From: Lepas anatifera
Lineage: Eukaryota > Arthropoda > Thecostraca > Lepadidae
Assembly: GCA_034440635.1 (NCBI GenBank)
Contig: JAOTON010002096.1
Span: 129,001-193,000 of the forward strand
DNA: 64,000 nucleotides
Reading direction: 5' to 3'
In this document: in pieces, positions 45,435 to 57,010 of the stretch
Position numbering within the stretch: the stretch's first letter is position 1
Layout of the letters: every line of letters begins with the position of its first letter
Position numbers and translations under genes: made by a program
The notes under the pieces: model-generated
Seen by the model: only the letters and a program-made list of their open reading frames with translations
What the model was told of the DNA's origin: nothing
Database searches by the model: none

Positions 45435-46280
45435 TTAACACGCGCATTGACGGGGGGTGGGTACCCGCCCCCCTCGGGTTTTTCGGAGACAGCAGAAAAA
45501 CGGCGGCGCGTAGCGCCGCCGTACTTGGTATACCTTTTCCCTAATCATTTTTACAACTTCTGTGAAAATTTCAAGGTTAGGTCATCTCAGGTCAGGTCAC
45601 CAGTACAGGTCAAGTGATCGGACCTCAAAAAAGTTTAAGATAACATAGGTCGGAGCAGGGCGAACTTATCCGATTGAAACTCATATCACATAATGGTCCC
45701 ACTGAGTTCTCTAAAATATGTTCTGGTATTTTTTATATCGATGACCTAAGGTCAGGTACGAGGCATGACCTCTCTATTGGAAATACATGGAAAAATTGTT
45801 TTTACGGAATAACTCAGTAACGGATGGTGATATAGCATTTATTTTAGATGCATTAGACTCGCCTGGGCTTTGCGGTTCTAATGATATTCATTTTATATAA
45901 TTTGACCCCGACCTGACCTCAGGTCAGGTCAAAACCTTGATTTGACCTAGCAAGGTCAAATTATATATCATGCGATTCGGCTTGCTCAGAGGATTCATAT
46001 AGTTTAAGTCGTTTTGCTCTATCCTTACTTGTTCAGATGTAATGGCCGAAAAACTGAATTTACATGTTATCCCTATGACGGGCATGTTTTGACCTCTCGT
46101 GACCTTAAATGTGACCTGAAAAAAATGGTTCAAATGTTTTCGGTGGAGAAGTGGATTGGCAGCCCAACGCTGTTTACCGTTTTTCGCTACCTACCGTGGT
46201 TCTCGAGATCTTAGGGGGGGGCGGCCGCCCCTCCCGTCAATGCGAAGGTGGCTCAGACCCCCCGTCAATGCGCGTGTTAA
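45435..46280. mobile_element. TTAA-flanked MITE, complete copy (846 bp)
   Basis: Termini TTAACACGCGCATTGACGGG and GTCAATGCGCGTGTTAA are a clean inverted pair with TTAA at both edges. Roughly fifteen AGGTCA or TGACCT hexamers can be counted by eye inside. GGGGCCCC satellite continues on both sides, so it inserted into the array. Confidence 0.85.
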
Positions 46281-46900
46281 TGTCAGATTGCCCTCCAAAC
46301 TTGATCTCGGGGTCCCCGAGCTTGGTCTCAGTGGCCCTTGGTTGGTCTCGGGGAGTTCCCCGAGCCTGGTCTCTGGGGTACTCCGGTATCGAGGGCTGCG
46401 AAGTATCAAACATTGATCTTGGGGCCAACTGAGCTTGGTCTCAGGGGGCCCCGAGTTGGTCATAGAGACCCCGAGCTTGGTCTCTGGGGTCCCAAGCCTG
46501 GTCCCACGGACCTTTTCTTCTTTGTCCCACCAGCCTTTCGATCTTGATCTCACGGGCCTTTCGATCTTGGTCTCAGGGGCCCCGAGCGTGGGGTCAGAGG
46601 TCCCTTGAACTTGGTCTCAGGGACCCCAAGCTTGGTCTCAGGTGCCCCCTCCCCCCGAACTTTGTTTCAGGAAACCCCCGAGCTTGGTCCCAGGGGACCA
46701 CCGAGCTTGGTTTCAGTGGCCCGAACTTGACCTCAGGGGCTCCCCGAGCTTGGTGTCAGGGTCCCTCGATCATCGCTATCGAGGGCTCCGGATTAGCGAA
46801 CATTAACATCGGGGGCACCTGAGCTTGGTCTCAGGGGCCCTGAGTTGGTCTCAGGGTTCTGAACTTGGCCCAGGGGCCCAAATTGGGGCCCTGGGATCTT
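46281..46900. repeat. Satellite, right of the MITE
   Basis: Units of the type GAGCTTGGTCTCAGGGGCCC repeat about every 25-30 bp, the opposite orientation to 4495-7000. Long frames in both directions are artefacts. Confidence 0.75.
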
Positions 46901-48205
46901 AGTATTAAGATCTTAAGAAGGCCCGTGGGGATATTATTCCCCCGCAGGGGGACCGATTTTCATCTGCCGGACTTGTTGGCACCTGCTGACTGGTCCGGCA
47001 CATGGATAATTGGGTACGGGATGTGACGACACCCGCGACCCCAGTTGGCAGGATGGGTTTCGCCCCCCCCGCCTTCGGGCGAGAGGCCAAATCGAAACTG
47101 CCATCCTCATCCTTTCTTGGTCTTCCTAAATTCAAATCCCACCAACTCCTTGTTCCTTTTCCTCTTCTTTCCTTATTTCCTTGTGTATCCATGCCTTTCC
47201 ACCCGTATCCTTTCTGTCCACTCCTAAACACCCCTCCTATCCACTGTCTGCGATGTCTAGCCCGGCGTGTCTCCGTGGGTGGCGGGGATGTGTGCACTCT
47301 TGCTCGTCTTGAGTGTGGACACCTCGGTCGCGTGCGGTGCGCGGCTGGCCTGGACATCGCAGACCGACCCTCTTCCTTTTTCCAACCCATAACTTCCCAG
47401 TTACCCACTTTTTCCCAGTGTCATGGGCGTCCCCGCACGTGCCTATGATTCCTGGATGGTCTGGGTGTATGTGGGCCTTCGGCTCGTGTGGCTGACGATT
47501 GGATCCCTCTAATCGCCGGCCCTGCAAGCCGGGGGCTCGCTTCTCTCGGACCAGCCGGGAATCAGTTGTGACGAGCAGGTGGTAGTCGCCTGCTCCAATG
47601 AGGCCGTGTGGGGGCGCCTGTCTTTTTAAGGTGAGCTGCGCACCGACCCGTACCCCGGAATGAAGGAGTCCTGGTAGCTGAGCTGAGGTAGGCGCTGTTA
47701 TGGTTCGTGTGCCTCTAGCAACACTCTACTTTGGTCTGGATTTCCACAAGGGCGGGAACTCTTGAAGGCATCGACAAGAGTAGCAGCATTGTAAAAGTCT
47801 GTCGGCCTTTGGTGGGGCTCGGCTACCCCTCCCTCCTTGGGTGAGGTCCCGACTTCACCCGGGGAGGGAGGGGTGTCCGCGCCCCGCCCGGGGTCGTCCA
47901 GGCTAGGTGCAGGGGGGGACCGTCGTCGGGGCAGTGGGGGTTTGGTGAGTCTCTCTCCCCCTCTGTAACGGCGGCGTCTCCCCCGTATAGCCAGCCCGTG
48001 CGTCGTTTCGCCCTGTAGCACCCTCGTTGGAAGGGGGCGCACGTGGCTGGCTGAATTCAAACAATACCTCCATGGATACCTCTAACCTCGAAAACCCCCT
48101 CCCCTCACATCCTCGTCTGTACCAGATCAGTCCAGAGCCGGACCTCTCCGACCTCCACCAGGAGGAGGTACTGCACTGAAAGCTCTTCACCCGACGAATC
48201 CACGC

Positions 48206-49510
48206 GTGCTGGTCATGAAGGGACTGGAATTCAGTCTCGGCGCACTATCCTCGTTCCAGAAAAAGGAAGCATGTGACCGTCTTGGAAATATTGTACGCTG
48301 CGATAGTCTGAGGGATGGTGCGTTGGAGCTGGAGTTTGCGGACCCAAAGGAGGCAGAACGGGCACTACACACGACGCAAATATCGTTCTCTAAGCGAGTA
48401 AACGGGAAGAAAACATCAGTCTCATTCAAGGTCACTTGCGAACCACACAAAACAAAGAACTTCTCGAAAGGTGTTATCCGGTGTCCAGAGCTGAGAGGCG
48501 TGTGTGATGATGAGATTGTCGATGGCCTTGCTGATTTTTATGTTGTTGATGCGCGACGCATGAAGACAAGGAGAGGTTCTGAGATAGAGGAAAGCGATAC
48601 AATTGTTCTGACATTTGACAAGTCCGACATTCCCCACCACATATATGTAGGATACCTCCGAATTGGCGTCCGATTGTTCATCCCGTCACCCATGAGATGC
48701 TTTAGATGCCAGCGCTACGGTCACACCACCACCACATGTAGGGGCAAGCGCGTATGTGCCAGATGTGGATCCAGCGATCACGTTGCCGATGACTGCTCAG
48801 CCAATAAATACTGTGTTAACTGCGGCGAGGGTCAGCTCCCTCACTCTGCTACTGACCGCGACTGCCCTTCACTTCAAAAGGAAAAAGAGATCATGGCAAT
48901 TAAGGTTAAAGGTCGCCTGAACTTCCGAGAAGCCCGTGAAGCCTACGAGGCCCGCCACCCGCGGAAAAAGTACTCTGATGCAGCTTCGGTGGGACCGCCA
49001 CCACCATCACGGATGACCCCGGAGGAGGTCATCCGATCCCCTGACCATGGCGGACTTCGTCCGCCTGGCAGGTAAGATGGGGCTAGTCATCTCTGGCCAG
49101 CCCGTCGCCCCGGCACCTGAGCCGACGGCGGCACCTCCTCCAAAACCCCCTCCCTACGGGACGGGGACCGGGAGCGGGACAACACTCCCGCTTTTATTTC
49201 TCCACCTCCAGCTCCCGCTGGGGGCGGGGGGCGGGGATCTGACCCTGCCCTTGAACACCAGCCGACTACGGCTGCTGGCCAGTCTCCCAGCGGCGAATCC
49301 CCGCCAGACTTGGAGGGCTGGACAGTGGTGGGACGAAGAGGCAAACCCTCTCCCAGGGGAGGCGCCGCCCACTGTCGCCCATCAAACCACCTGCTGGAGG
49401 CACTGGCTCAGCGCCGCTGCACCCGTCCACGTCCGACACAGACCTAGCGCCCACACAACCTCTCTCCCAGACTCAGTCGTCCACGGTGGCAGCAGTCCGC
49501 AAGAATTTTG
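48206..49510 (+). pseudogene. Element A2 ORF1 (Gag-like, CCHC knuckles)
   Basis: Nucleic-acid-binding LINE protein. The first ATG of the long frame is at 48206 (MLVMKGLEFSLGALSSFQKK). Knuckles CFRCQRYGHTTTTC, CARCGSSDHVADDC and CVNCGEGQLPHSATDRDC lie around residues 163-215, followed by QKEKEIMAIKVKGRLNFREA. The frame ends at 49075. The Pro-rich region with GWTVVGRRGKP near 49315 continues in another frame, so the original ORF1 was longer, as in A1. It is about 30 residues divergent per hundred from A1 by eye, indicating separate subfamilies. Confidence 0.8.
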
Positions 49511-49753
49511 AAGCTTGTTCCCGGGGAAGGTCCCCGGTTAAGCGTCCGGCTGAGAGCCCCCCCCCAGCCAACCGCAAACCTTGAGGGCACGCGGAAACTC
49601 GCTGGATACCGGACGAGGTCGTGGTCCGGTCCGTAACCGGCTCGGCGGCCCCTCGCCGGCACCATCTAGGGGCTCATACGGGGGCTGCGGTCCCCCTTGG
49701 AAGGGTTAGGCCGACTTATGTACTATTTAACAACCCCGTTTCTTTTAATATTT

Positions 49754-52700
49754 ATGACATCAATCATACAATGGAACTGCCGAGGTTTCCGAGCTAACTT
49801 TTCAGACCTACAACACATTTTAACCCCTCAGTTATATGCCTCCAGGAGACGAAGCTGCCTCCTGTGGCTGCCGTTGACATAAGAAATTATCAAACATTTA
49901 GAAAAGACATTTTTAGTTCTACAATCGCGTACGGTGGTGTTATGGTTGCGGTGCACCATTCCACCCCATGTCACCATATAGCCTTAATCACAGGGCTGCA
50001 GGCAGTAGCTGCCCGAGTGGACTTTGGATTTTTAAAATTGACAATTTGCTCAATTTACCTTCCACCGGGCTGCAGTCTAAACATCAATGACCTAAACAAC
50101 ATAGTAGATCAGCTTCCAGCCCCATTTATACTAATAGGTGATTTTAATGCTCATAGTCCTGCTTGGGGTGAACCCGCCGGTCGCTCGGGCCCTCGGGGCC
50201 GAACTGTAGAGCGTTTTCTTCACCTAAATTCCCTTTGTATCCTAAACACTGGTCGCCCCACTCATATAACCTTTCCATCTGGCTCTTGCTCGGCCATAGA
50301 CCTTTCTGTCTGTTCCCCTTCCCTCCTCAGCCAGTTCCAATGGAACACTCTCGATGATACTTTCGGCAGCGATCACTATCCTATCGTTCTTAAACCAGTC
50401 CGGCCACGTGCTCCAACAAGCCTACCGATCCGCTGGAACATGCGTTGCGCGGACTGGGCTGGCTTTGAGGGTGCATGCGGTCCGGTGGACCTCCCCATAG
50501 AGGGGGCCTCGGCAACTCAGGCAGTTAGTAAGTTCAACGACATGGTTATCACGGCCGCTAAGGTTTTTATACCCATGACATCAAAAAGGCTTAGGCATAT
50601 TCCTGTTCCGTGGTGGAACTTGGAATGTAAAAATGCCATTTTGAAAAGGAAACGGGCTTTGCGTATTTTCAAGAAGCATGTTACTAATTCCAATCTGATA
50701 CTCTTTAAACAGGCTAGAGCATTAGCTCGCCGAGTCGTGTTGAACTCCAAACGAAGGTGGTGGATATCATACGTAACCATAGTAAATCGTTTCACTCCCA
50801 CAACACAGGTCTGGAACCGAATCCAGAGTATCCAGGGGAAGCGCAGATCTACACCCGCCCCGGTCTTGGTAGAAAACAATGCGAGGATCACTGATCCAGT
50901 GACGGTCGCAAACCGAATGGCGTCTGCTTTCAATACCAGATGTAGCACAGCAAACCAGAACGTCGAGTTTCAACGTTTTCGCAGACGAGAGGAGGCGAAA
51001 TCTGTCCATTTCGGCACCAACAACACTGACTCGTATAATACACCATTTACCATGCCTGAACTTAAAAATGCTCTCAATAAATGCAAATCAGTTTCACCAG
51101 GACCGGATCTGATAACCAACTCAATGTTGCACCACCTCCCTGATCGGTCTCTTGTCTGCCTCTATAATAATTGTTGGGGTTTAACGACGCTCCAACTGCC
51201 AGGGTCATACGGCGTCGCCAACTCTCATCCTGTTGGAAGGGATTTTGGGGATCAGATCGACTTATTCAGAGGCTCCACCGGGACTTGAACCCGGGACCGG
51301 TGGCTTAGAAGACAAGGGTGCTATCCACTAAGCCACCTCATCCCCTCATCTTGTCTGCCTCCTGGACATCTTCAATACGATGTGGATTAACTGCGATTTC
51401 CCGGAACAGTGGCGCGAGGCCATAGTCATCCCTATCCTGAAGCCGGGAAAAGACGGCAACACTCCTGACGACTTCCGCCCAATCTCGCTCACATCATGCG
51501 TAGGAAAGCTTTTTTGAAAGAATGGTAAATACCCGTTTAATTTGGTTTCTTGAAAACAATGGCCTTCTCACGAACATACAATGTGGTTTTCGGCAAACCC
51601 GTAGTACAATCGACCATTTACTGACACTTGACGCCAGCGTTCGCGAAGGCTTTGCAAGAAAACATCATACCGTTGCTATATTTTACGACATTAAGCACGC
51701 CTATGACTCAGCTTGGAGGCATGGCATTTTGCAGAAGCTGTCAGGACTTGGAATACGGGGCCGCATGGGCTGGTTTCTCTCCAACTTCCTTAAAGACCGT
51801 CGTTTCCGCTTTAGAATCGGTGACATACTGTCAGCACAGCACACTCAGGAAAATGGCACGGCCCAGGGGATCTGTTTTATCTGTGACGCTCTTCGCAGTC
51901 GCCATAAATGATGTTTCAGACGGTCTGCCTTCAAACGTTAAGTGTGCATTGTTTGTTGACGACCTTGCTATGTGGACCACATCGTCCTCCACTGCTGCAG
52001 CACAGAGACAACTGCAGATTGGAATTGACAAGCTCCAACGGTGGAGTGACAAAAATGGGCTGCAATTTTCTACCGAGAAAACAAAATGTCTCCACTTTTG
52101 CAGGAAAAGGAATGGCTGTGACGATCCCCACCTCACTCTCTATGGACAAAGGATTAATGTTGTTGAAGAAGCGCGTTTTTTAGGTGTACTGTTTGACCGG
52201 AGACTGACGTACATTGCTCATTTCAAAAAGCTGAGGGAGAGCTGCTTTAAAGTCCTGAACATTTTCAAAGTCTTGACTAGGATGCGATTTGGAGCGGACC
52301 GCAAAACCCTCCTAATGCTCTATAGATCATTAGTTAGATCGAAGATCGAATACGGGTCTATTGTGTATGAGTCAGCAACGGAGAGTGCCAAACGGATGCT
52401 AGACGCGATTCACCACCACGGTATCAGGATCATAACGGGTGCCTTTCGCACGTCACCGATTTGTAGCCTACTGGTTGATGCAAACGAGATGCCCCTTGCG
52501 CTACACCGACGTCTATCATCCATGAAATATGCCTTAAAGATCAAACAGTTTCCAAACCACCCAGCCTATCCGAAACTTTTTTCGGAAGTGCCGCAGCGCC
52601 GCGCCGGCGCCATCCCAGCTTCAGCACGGCTCCCTGGGCTTAGGGTGTGTGAGTGGCTAAACGAAGCTGGCATCGACCTTGGCCAGATTGAGACGTACCA

Positions 52701-52980
52701 TGTCCCGTCGGTAGAGCCATGGGTGCTACCGGAGGTCAAAATTGACACAACCTTGCTCGCTATTACGAAAGATTTACCGCCTCAAGCAGTTCAACAGGTT
52801 TTCCGGGACCATCTCCACAGCACATACCCGGAGCATAGCGTACTCTACACAGATGGCTCCAGGAGTGGAAATGGCACTGGATGCGCGTTCGTAACCGAGT
52901 ATGTGGAAAGGCCATTCACATTACCTGGGAGTGCATCGGTTTTTACTGCCGAACTGTACGCTTTATTTCGTTGCAAACAG
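49754..52980 (+). pseudogene. Element A2 ORF2 (endonuclease, RT, truncated RNase H)
   Basis: Starts MTSIIQWNCRGFRANF at 49754. A frameshift near 49850 leads into the frame of 49864-51288, with ICSIYLPPGC, ILIGDFNAHSPAWGE and GSDHYPIVLKP. The Leu-Pro-Asp segment before RT is interrupted at 51163 by the SINE, and coding resumes at 51362 with LDIFNTMWINCDFP. An extra T in the run at 51510-51515 breaks the frame at GKLFERMV. RT motifs follow: FRQTRSTIDHLL, YDIKHAYDSAW, catalytic FVDDLAMW at 51952 and FLGVLFDRRLTY. RNase H starts VLYTDGSRSGNGTG near 52840 and ends at ELYALFRC, where the foreign repeat takes over. Confidence 0.85.
51163..51348 (-). mobile_element. tRNA-derived SINE with perfect 13-bp target duplication
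   Basis: TCTTGTCTGCCTC is repeated at 51150-51162 and 51349-51361. On the minus strand the insert begins with a tRNA-like head: A box TGGCTTAGTGGATAG, a TCT-like anticodon position (CTTCTAA loop) and B box GGTTCAAGTCC. An unrelated body follows, ending GCGTCGTTAAACCCCAAC and a short AT tail. The anticodon stem has mismatches, so the head is not a working tRNA. Transcription by RNA polymerase III is implied by the boxes. Confidence 0.9.
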
Positions 52981-53125
52981 TTTCTAGTAAACGAAACCTC
53001 ACCAAAAGATACAAATTTGTAGAAAAGGTAGTAATCTATTAGCATGCTGAAAAGCTAAGCAGTTACTGCAACGGTTCAGATTTTGAGTTTTGGCAGTTGG
53101 AGTCGGCAGTGTAGTAGCATGTTCC
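52981..53125 (-). repeat. Reversed fragment of the ~370-bp repeat
   Basis: Reverse complement of about 43728-43870, with shared GAAACCTCA and TGCAACGGTTCAGATTTTGAG. It supplies the false last residues and stop of the truncated A2 RNase H frame. Confidence 0.8.
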
Positions 53126-53327
53126 CTTTGAAGCAAAGGTTAGTCTGCTAGATCTACCGCAGGTCTCGTAGCCTTAGAAATCTCCAAACTCCTTTAGAGC
53201 AGAATCTCCGATGCCTATTCCCAGCGGTGGATCCAGCGCAGAGACCACCCTAAAAGGAGGGGGAGAACCGCCGATCAGTGACGTACCATAGGTGCTGAAG
53301 GAGTCTTGGCTGAAAGATTGTTTGGCA

Positions 53328-53596
53328 CATAGGCGGATCCAGGGGGGGGCAAGGGGGGCACGTGCCCCCGATCGACCCTCGGCGCCCCCCTGAAAGGTCG
53401 ATGGCGCCCCCCTGAAATGTCGCTTCCCACCCTCCCCCAGGATGCGAAAGTCGGCGCCCACCGATAGGATTTGGCGCCCACCTGATAGCTTTTGCCGGTC
53501 ATAAGTGGCGCCCCCTGGTCCGGATGGCGCCCCCCCGATCCGGATGGCGCCCCCCGGGAAGGTGCCCCCCGATCGGCAATCCTGGATCCGCCTATG
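53328..53596. mobile_element. hAT-like MITE, 269 bp, perfect 8-bp target duplication
   Basis: Termini CATAGGCGGATCCAGG and CCTGGATCCGCCTATG. GTTTGGCA is repeated at 53320-53327 and 53597-53604. The interior is GC-rich with GGCGCCCCCC repeats and is shared with 44607-44843. No coding sequence. Confidence 0.92.
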
Positions 53597-53789
53597 GTTT
53601 GGCAGGCTTTAGCCGTCGATGTTTTTTGCTGTTTTTTTCACTTTTGAGACTTGGAACCTGGAAGCCGTTTGATTCAACGGGGAAGTTGGTGTTCCCTGGA
53701 ATAAGAACTGAGACCAAGCGTAATCTAGACGTTTGATCTTTGGCCCCACACCACCAGCGTCAGAGCAAGCGGAGAGGAATACGCGGAAT

Positions 53790-53935
53790 CATAGGCGTAG
53801 GAACGGGGTGGGCCAGGGGGCCATGGGCCCCCAATATTCATGATTCTTAACCATTAACCCTATGGCGTTGACTGGAAAGAAATGACTTCAAAATGTCCAC
53901 TGGCCCCAAATATTCTGTATGTTCCTACGCCTATG
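53790..53935. mobile_element. hAT-like MITE, 146 bp, perfect 8-bp target duplication
   Basis: Termini CATAGGCGTAGGAAC and GTTCCTACGCCTATG. CGCGGAAT is repeated at 53782-53789 and 53936-53943. Near twin of 23429-23575. Confidence 0.92.
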
Positions 53936-54058
53936 CGCGGAATACACGGCAGAACGCTAAACTAAAGTATGTTGGACCTTCCCCGGCAGCATCTTTGCTG
54001 CATCTCTGCTGGCCCAGCAGTGCTGGGCACTTCGACCGGTAGTGATGTGATCCGGCCG

Positions 54059-54445
54059 CAGTGGTGGATCTAGCCGGGTGGTTTGGGAGGGGCAAATCAA
54101 AGTCGAAAAGCAAAAAAACGTCGCGCAGTGCGAAACTGCTTTACAGTATGCCTTTTCGGTAAGATTTTGGGAACTGGCGATGAGGAAAGGCAAAAAACGT
54201 AATGGGGTGACAAATACCAACTCAAGATACTTTTTCTCCTATCCAAGCCCCAATATTTACACTGAACTTCACTAATTGTGTTTGAAGTTGAGAGTTGAGG
54301 CACCAAACTCTTGCTTACAAGCTAAAAAGGAGTCGGGGAAAAAGGAGGTCGATCGCTTTGGGGGGGGGCAAAAACATAGTTTCGCTCCCAGCTTTTCCGT
54401 TTGGGGGAGGCAATTGCCTTTTTTGCCCCCCTGGATCCACCACTG
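54059..54445. mobile_element. hAT-like MITE, 387 bp, perfect 8-bp target duplication
   Basis: Termini CAGTGGTGGATCTAG and CTGGATCCACCACTG. TCCGGCCG is repeated at 54051-54058 and 54446-54453. No transposase. The interior differs from the other MITE families in the window. Confidence 0.92.
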
Positions 54446-54453
54446 TCCGGCCG

Positions 54454-55740
54454 ACTGTCTACGTTGTCTTGGCTGTTGTCCGCGTAGCTTTTACCATCCG
54501 GGGTGGCTTGTAGCGTCGGCCGGGCAGCGCTTTTCGGGGTGACCGGCCCGACCCGCCTGATTTATCGTGGACAGGGGTCGCTGTTAAAGGGAGTGTCTCA
54601 TTACAAGACACTCACTAAATGTGTTTAAAAAAGAAGTGTTTCGTCACACTAACCCCTCTCGCCAATATCACGAGCCAGTGATACGAAGTGTTTCTGGAGT
54701 TATCTGGAAATCATTAGATGCTCCTTTTATCTGGCTACTGCTTGAGGCATTTAAAGCATTATGTGGCGCGTCCGTCCACGAGCGATGGTTTGTACGGGAA
54801 ATCTTCATATGGTGCAGAATTTGTTGATGCTGTTGCAAAATTTTAGAGCGGCATGTGCTTAGATTTAGCTGGCTATATAGGGTATGCTGCAGGGCAATAA
54901 TTAGATGTTCTTGGTTTGACATTCAGTGATGGTCAGAGGCATGTTTCCTCTTTGATGTGCGGTTTTTGTGTTAAGAGTCACTTTTAGATTCTCTAGGCAG
55001 GTTTGACGTATTTCAATTTCTCCTCGAATGATTGACATGGTTTGGAAGACTGTCCAAATATTTTAGTCATTAAAAATTCAATGGATTGACTGTGTTCTAG
55101 TTCTTGTGTACTGACTAGTAAGCAAGTCTGGTGCAATGACCGCAGAATCAAAGTGCATTGACGTGGTATATATTAACAGTGCTCTAGGTGCACTCTGAAG
55201 GTCTTCTTGTTCTCCATTTATCCAGATAGCCACTGAATTTCTGCTTGTAAAGGTATGTTTGCTCTGAGGGATCCGTTATTCCCCTGCTCAGACCACTCGC
55301 TGGTGGTGGGGCCGACAATTGATGGGTTGCAGGGTCTGTCCCTGCTGTTTGACCCAGTCTGCAGAATGTGGCAGATTTTGATGAGATCTCGTTGGAGCAG
55401 CCCCTCAGGGCAGACCTACCGATTTGGGGCAGCTTTTGGTCAAGCTTGGGGCAGAGGAGGGCTCTTGGGGCAGAAACTAGTACTTGGGGCAGGAATCAGT
55501 CCGGGTAATCACCGAGGGAAGAAGAACAAATAATTAAAAGTAATGTCAATCATAAGTTAAACTTGCACTGGAAAAGCTAATTTGTCTCAAAAGTGTCATA
55601 TTTGTTGTCATGCAAAATATGGTTTAATATATACCACATAAAGGAAATTTTTCATTGCCATAAAATTCCCGAAAGTGAATAAAAAATTAGGCAATGGGCG
55701 CCTTTCAAAACTAAATTTAAAATTACATATTTTCTACATA
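54454..55740. other. No gene recognised
   Basis: Mixed-composition DNA. 55340-55500 (CAGTCTGCAGAATGTGGCAG, repeated TTGGGGCAG) is mirrored by 57240-57370 (CTGCCCCA repeats, GCCACGTTCTGCAGACTGG), an inverted pair flanking element E and related to the foldback repeats at 22011 and the R1 family. Confidence 0.45.
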
Positions 55741-57010
55741 CCTTACCTTACCTTACCTACGGCTGTCGGAAATTTTGGAGGTCAAATGGCCCGCAGGTTC
55801 CGTTCTATGACAAGCTCAAATTAACAGAAGTCCTCATTTGGTCTTTCTCAGCCGGAGAGACTGAGTTGGAAACCACAGGCAGTCGCCTGTGGATGGGGGG
55901 TTGGTCAGTCAGGGACCTCATATCATAGGTGAGTCCAGTTTGAGTCCAGTCTTGCCTTGAACTGTTCGACAGTGCAGGCTTCAACCACGGACACTGGGAG
56001 CGAGTTCCAGGCATTTACAATGTGACACCTAAAGGCAGTATGGCGAACTCTGGATGTGGCAGTAGGCTTAACCAGCTTCCAGGGGTGGCCACAGGTGTGC
56101 GAGGTCCTGTCCAGACTGGGAAACAGTGTTGGGTCCTGGTCAACAGCCCTGTGTAGGAGTTGATAGGTCCTAATCATATTGCCTCAGCGTCTTCTATAGT
56201 ATAACGCTGGAAGCTTGAGAGCTCTCAACCTTTGCGGGTATGAAAGTCACCTGATAGAACTGACCAAACGTGTGGCACTGCGTTGCACTTTTCAAGTGCT
56301 CTCTCGTCAGCACAATTGAAGGGGCCTCAAGTAGAATTACCATATTTGAGAAGAGGGCGGACTAGTGCCTTGTAGAGAAGTGGCAGTGTGAGCAAGTCTA
56401 TATTAGCGAAGGTCCTTCTAATCAGTGCAAGGACGCGAGTAGCTTTCAAGACTGCTGGTGCCGCATGCTCCCTGAATTTTAACTCACTATCAATGAGCAC
56501 ACCTAAATCCTTCTCAACTTCAGTCTTTTTCAAGGATGTTCCCCCCATGCTGTAGTTGTGGTGGCTGTTACTATGGCCTAGGTGGAGGACAACACATTTG
56601 TTGACATTGAAGTGGAGTTGCCACTCAAAAGACCACTCATAAACCCTGTCAATATCGGCCTGGAGGGAACTAACAGAAATGGGATGATTGGCCCTATTGT
56701 ATATCTTTGTGTCATCTGTGAAAATTTTTATGCCAGACTGGACATGATCCAGAAGGTCATTGATAAAGATAAGGAACAGCAGTGGTCCTAGGACAGGTCC
56801 CTGTGGGACCCCACTGGTCACAGTGGCCCAATCAGAGATCGAGCCAGCCACTGAGACACGCTGAAGTCTTCCCATCAGAAATGCCTTTATCCAGTTCAGT
56901 AGCTTCCCTGTCACTCCATAGCCCTCAATCTTCCTCATAAGCAGTGCATGTGGAACCTTGTCGAAAACTGTAAGCTTTCTGGACATCAAATGACGTCACT
57001 GGGGAAAAGA
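55741..57010 (-). mobile_element. 5'-truncated CR1-like LINE, element E
   Basis: On the minus strand the reverse transcriptase begins at VTSFDVQKA near 57000 and runs to the ORF2 C-terminus near 55924. It ends in a 3' UTR with a (GGTAA)n tail, seen as (CCTTA)n at 55741-55759 on the plus strand. Such short pentameric tails are common in CR1-like elements. No target duplication was found. Confidence 0.8.
55924..57008 (-). pseudogene. Element E reverse transcriptase fragment
   Basis: Palm and thumb of a CR1-like enzyme: FDKVPHALLMRKIEGYGVTG, GVPQGPVLGPLLFLIFINDL, catalytic IFTDDTKIY (first position T for A), YEWSFEWQLHFNVNKCVVLH and DLGVLIDSELKF. A second frame (56177-55924) gives TYQLLHRAVDQDPTLFP and FRCHIVNAWNSLPVSVVEA, the usual CR1 ending. 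A small insertion splits the DVQKAFDKVPH motif near 56965, and the frame breaks near 56320. Fingers and endonuclease are missing. Confidence 0.8.

Larger units (their letters stand above)
46939..52980 (+). mobile_element. RNase H-group LINE, element A2 (3'-truncated, SINE inside)
   Basis: Second copy of the family at the left edge of the window, here on the plus strand. 5' UTR monomer about 46939-47585, remaining UTR to about 48200, ORF1 48206-49510, ORF2 49754 onward. ORF2 stops inside RNase H at 52980, where a fragment of the ~370-bp repeat begins. A tRNA-derived SINE (51163-51348) is inserted in the reverse transcriptase. Confidence 0.85.

Noticed and set aside
46191..46822. Several open frames of 60-120 residues, both strands
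   Set aside because: Produced by the GGTCTCAGGGGCCCC satellite; all frames look alike and lack gene structure.
51266..51348. A functional tRNA-Arg(TCT) on the minus strand
   Set aside because: Anticodon stem mismatches, and the sequence lies within a 186-bp insert bounded by a 13-bp target duplication, so it is a SINE.
54668..54922. An 84-residue minus-strand open frame with a Gln/His-rich middle
   Set aside because: No recognisable domain, no flanking splice logic, and length within chance expectation.
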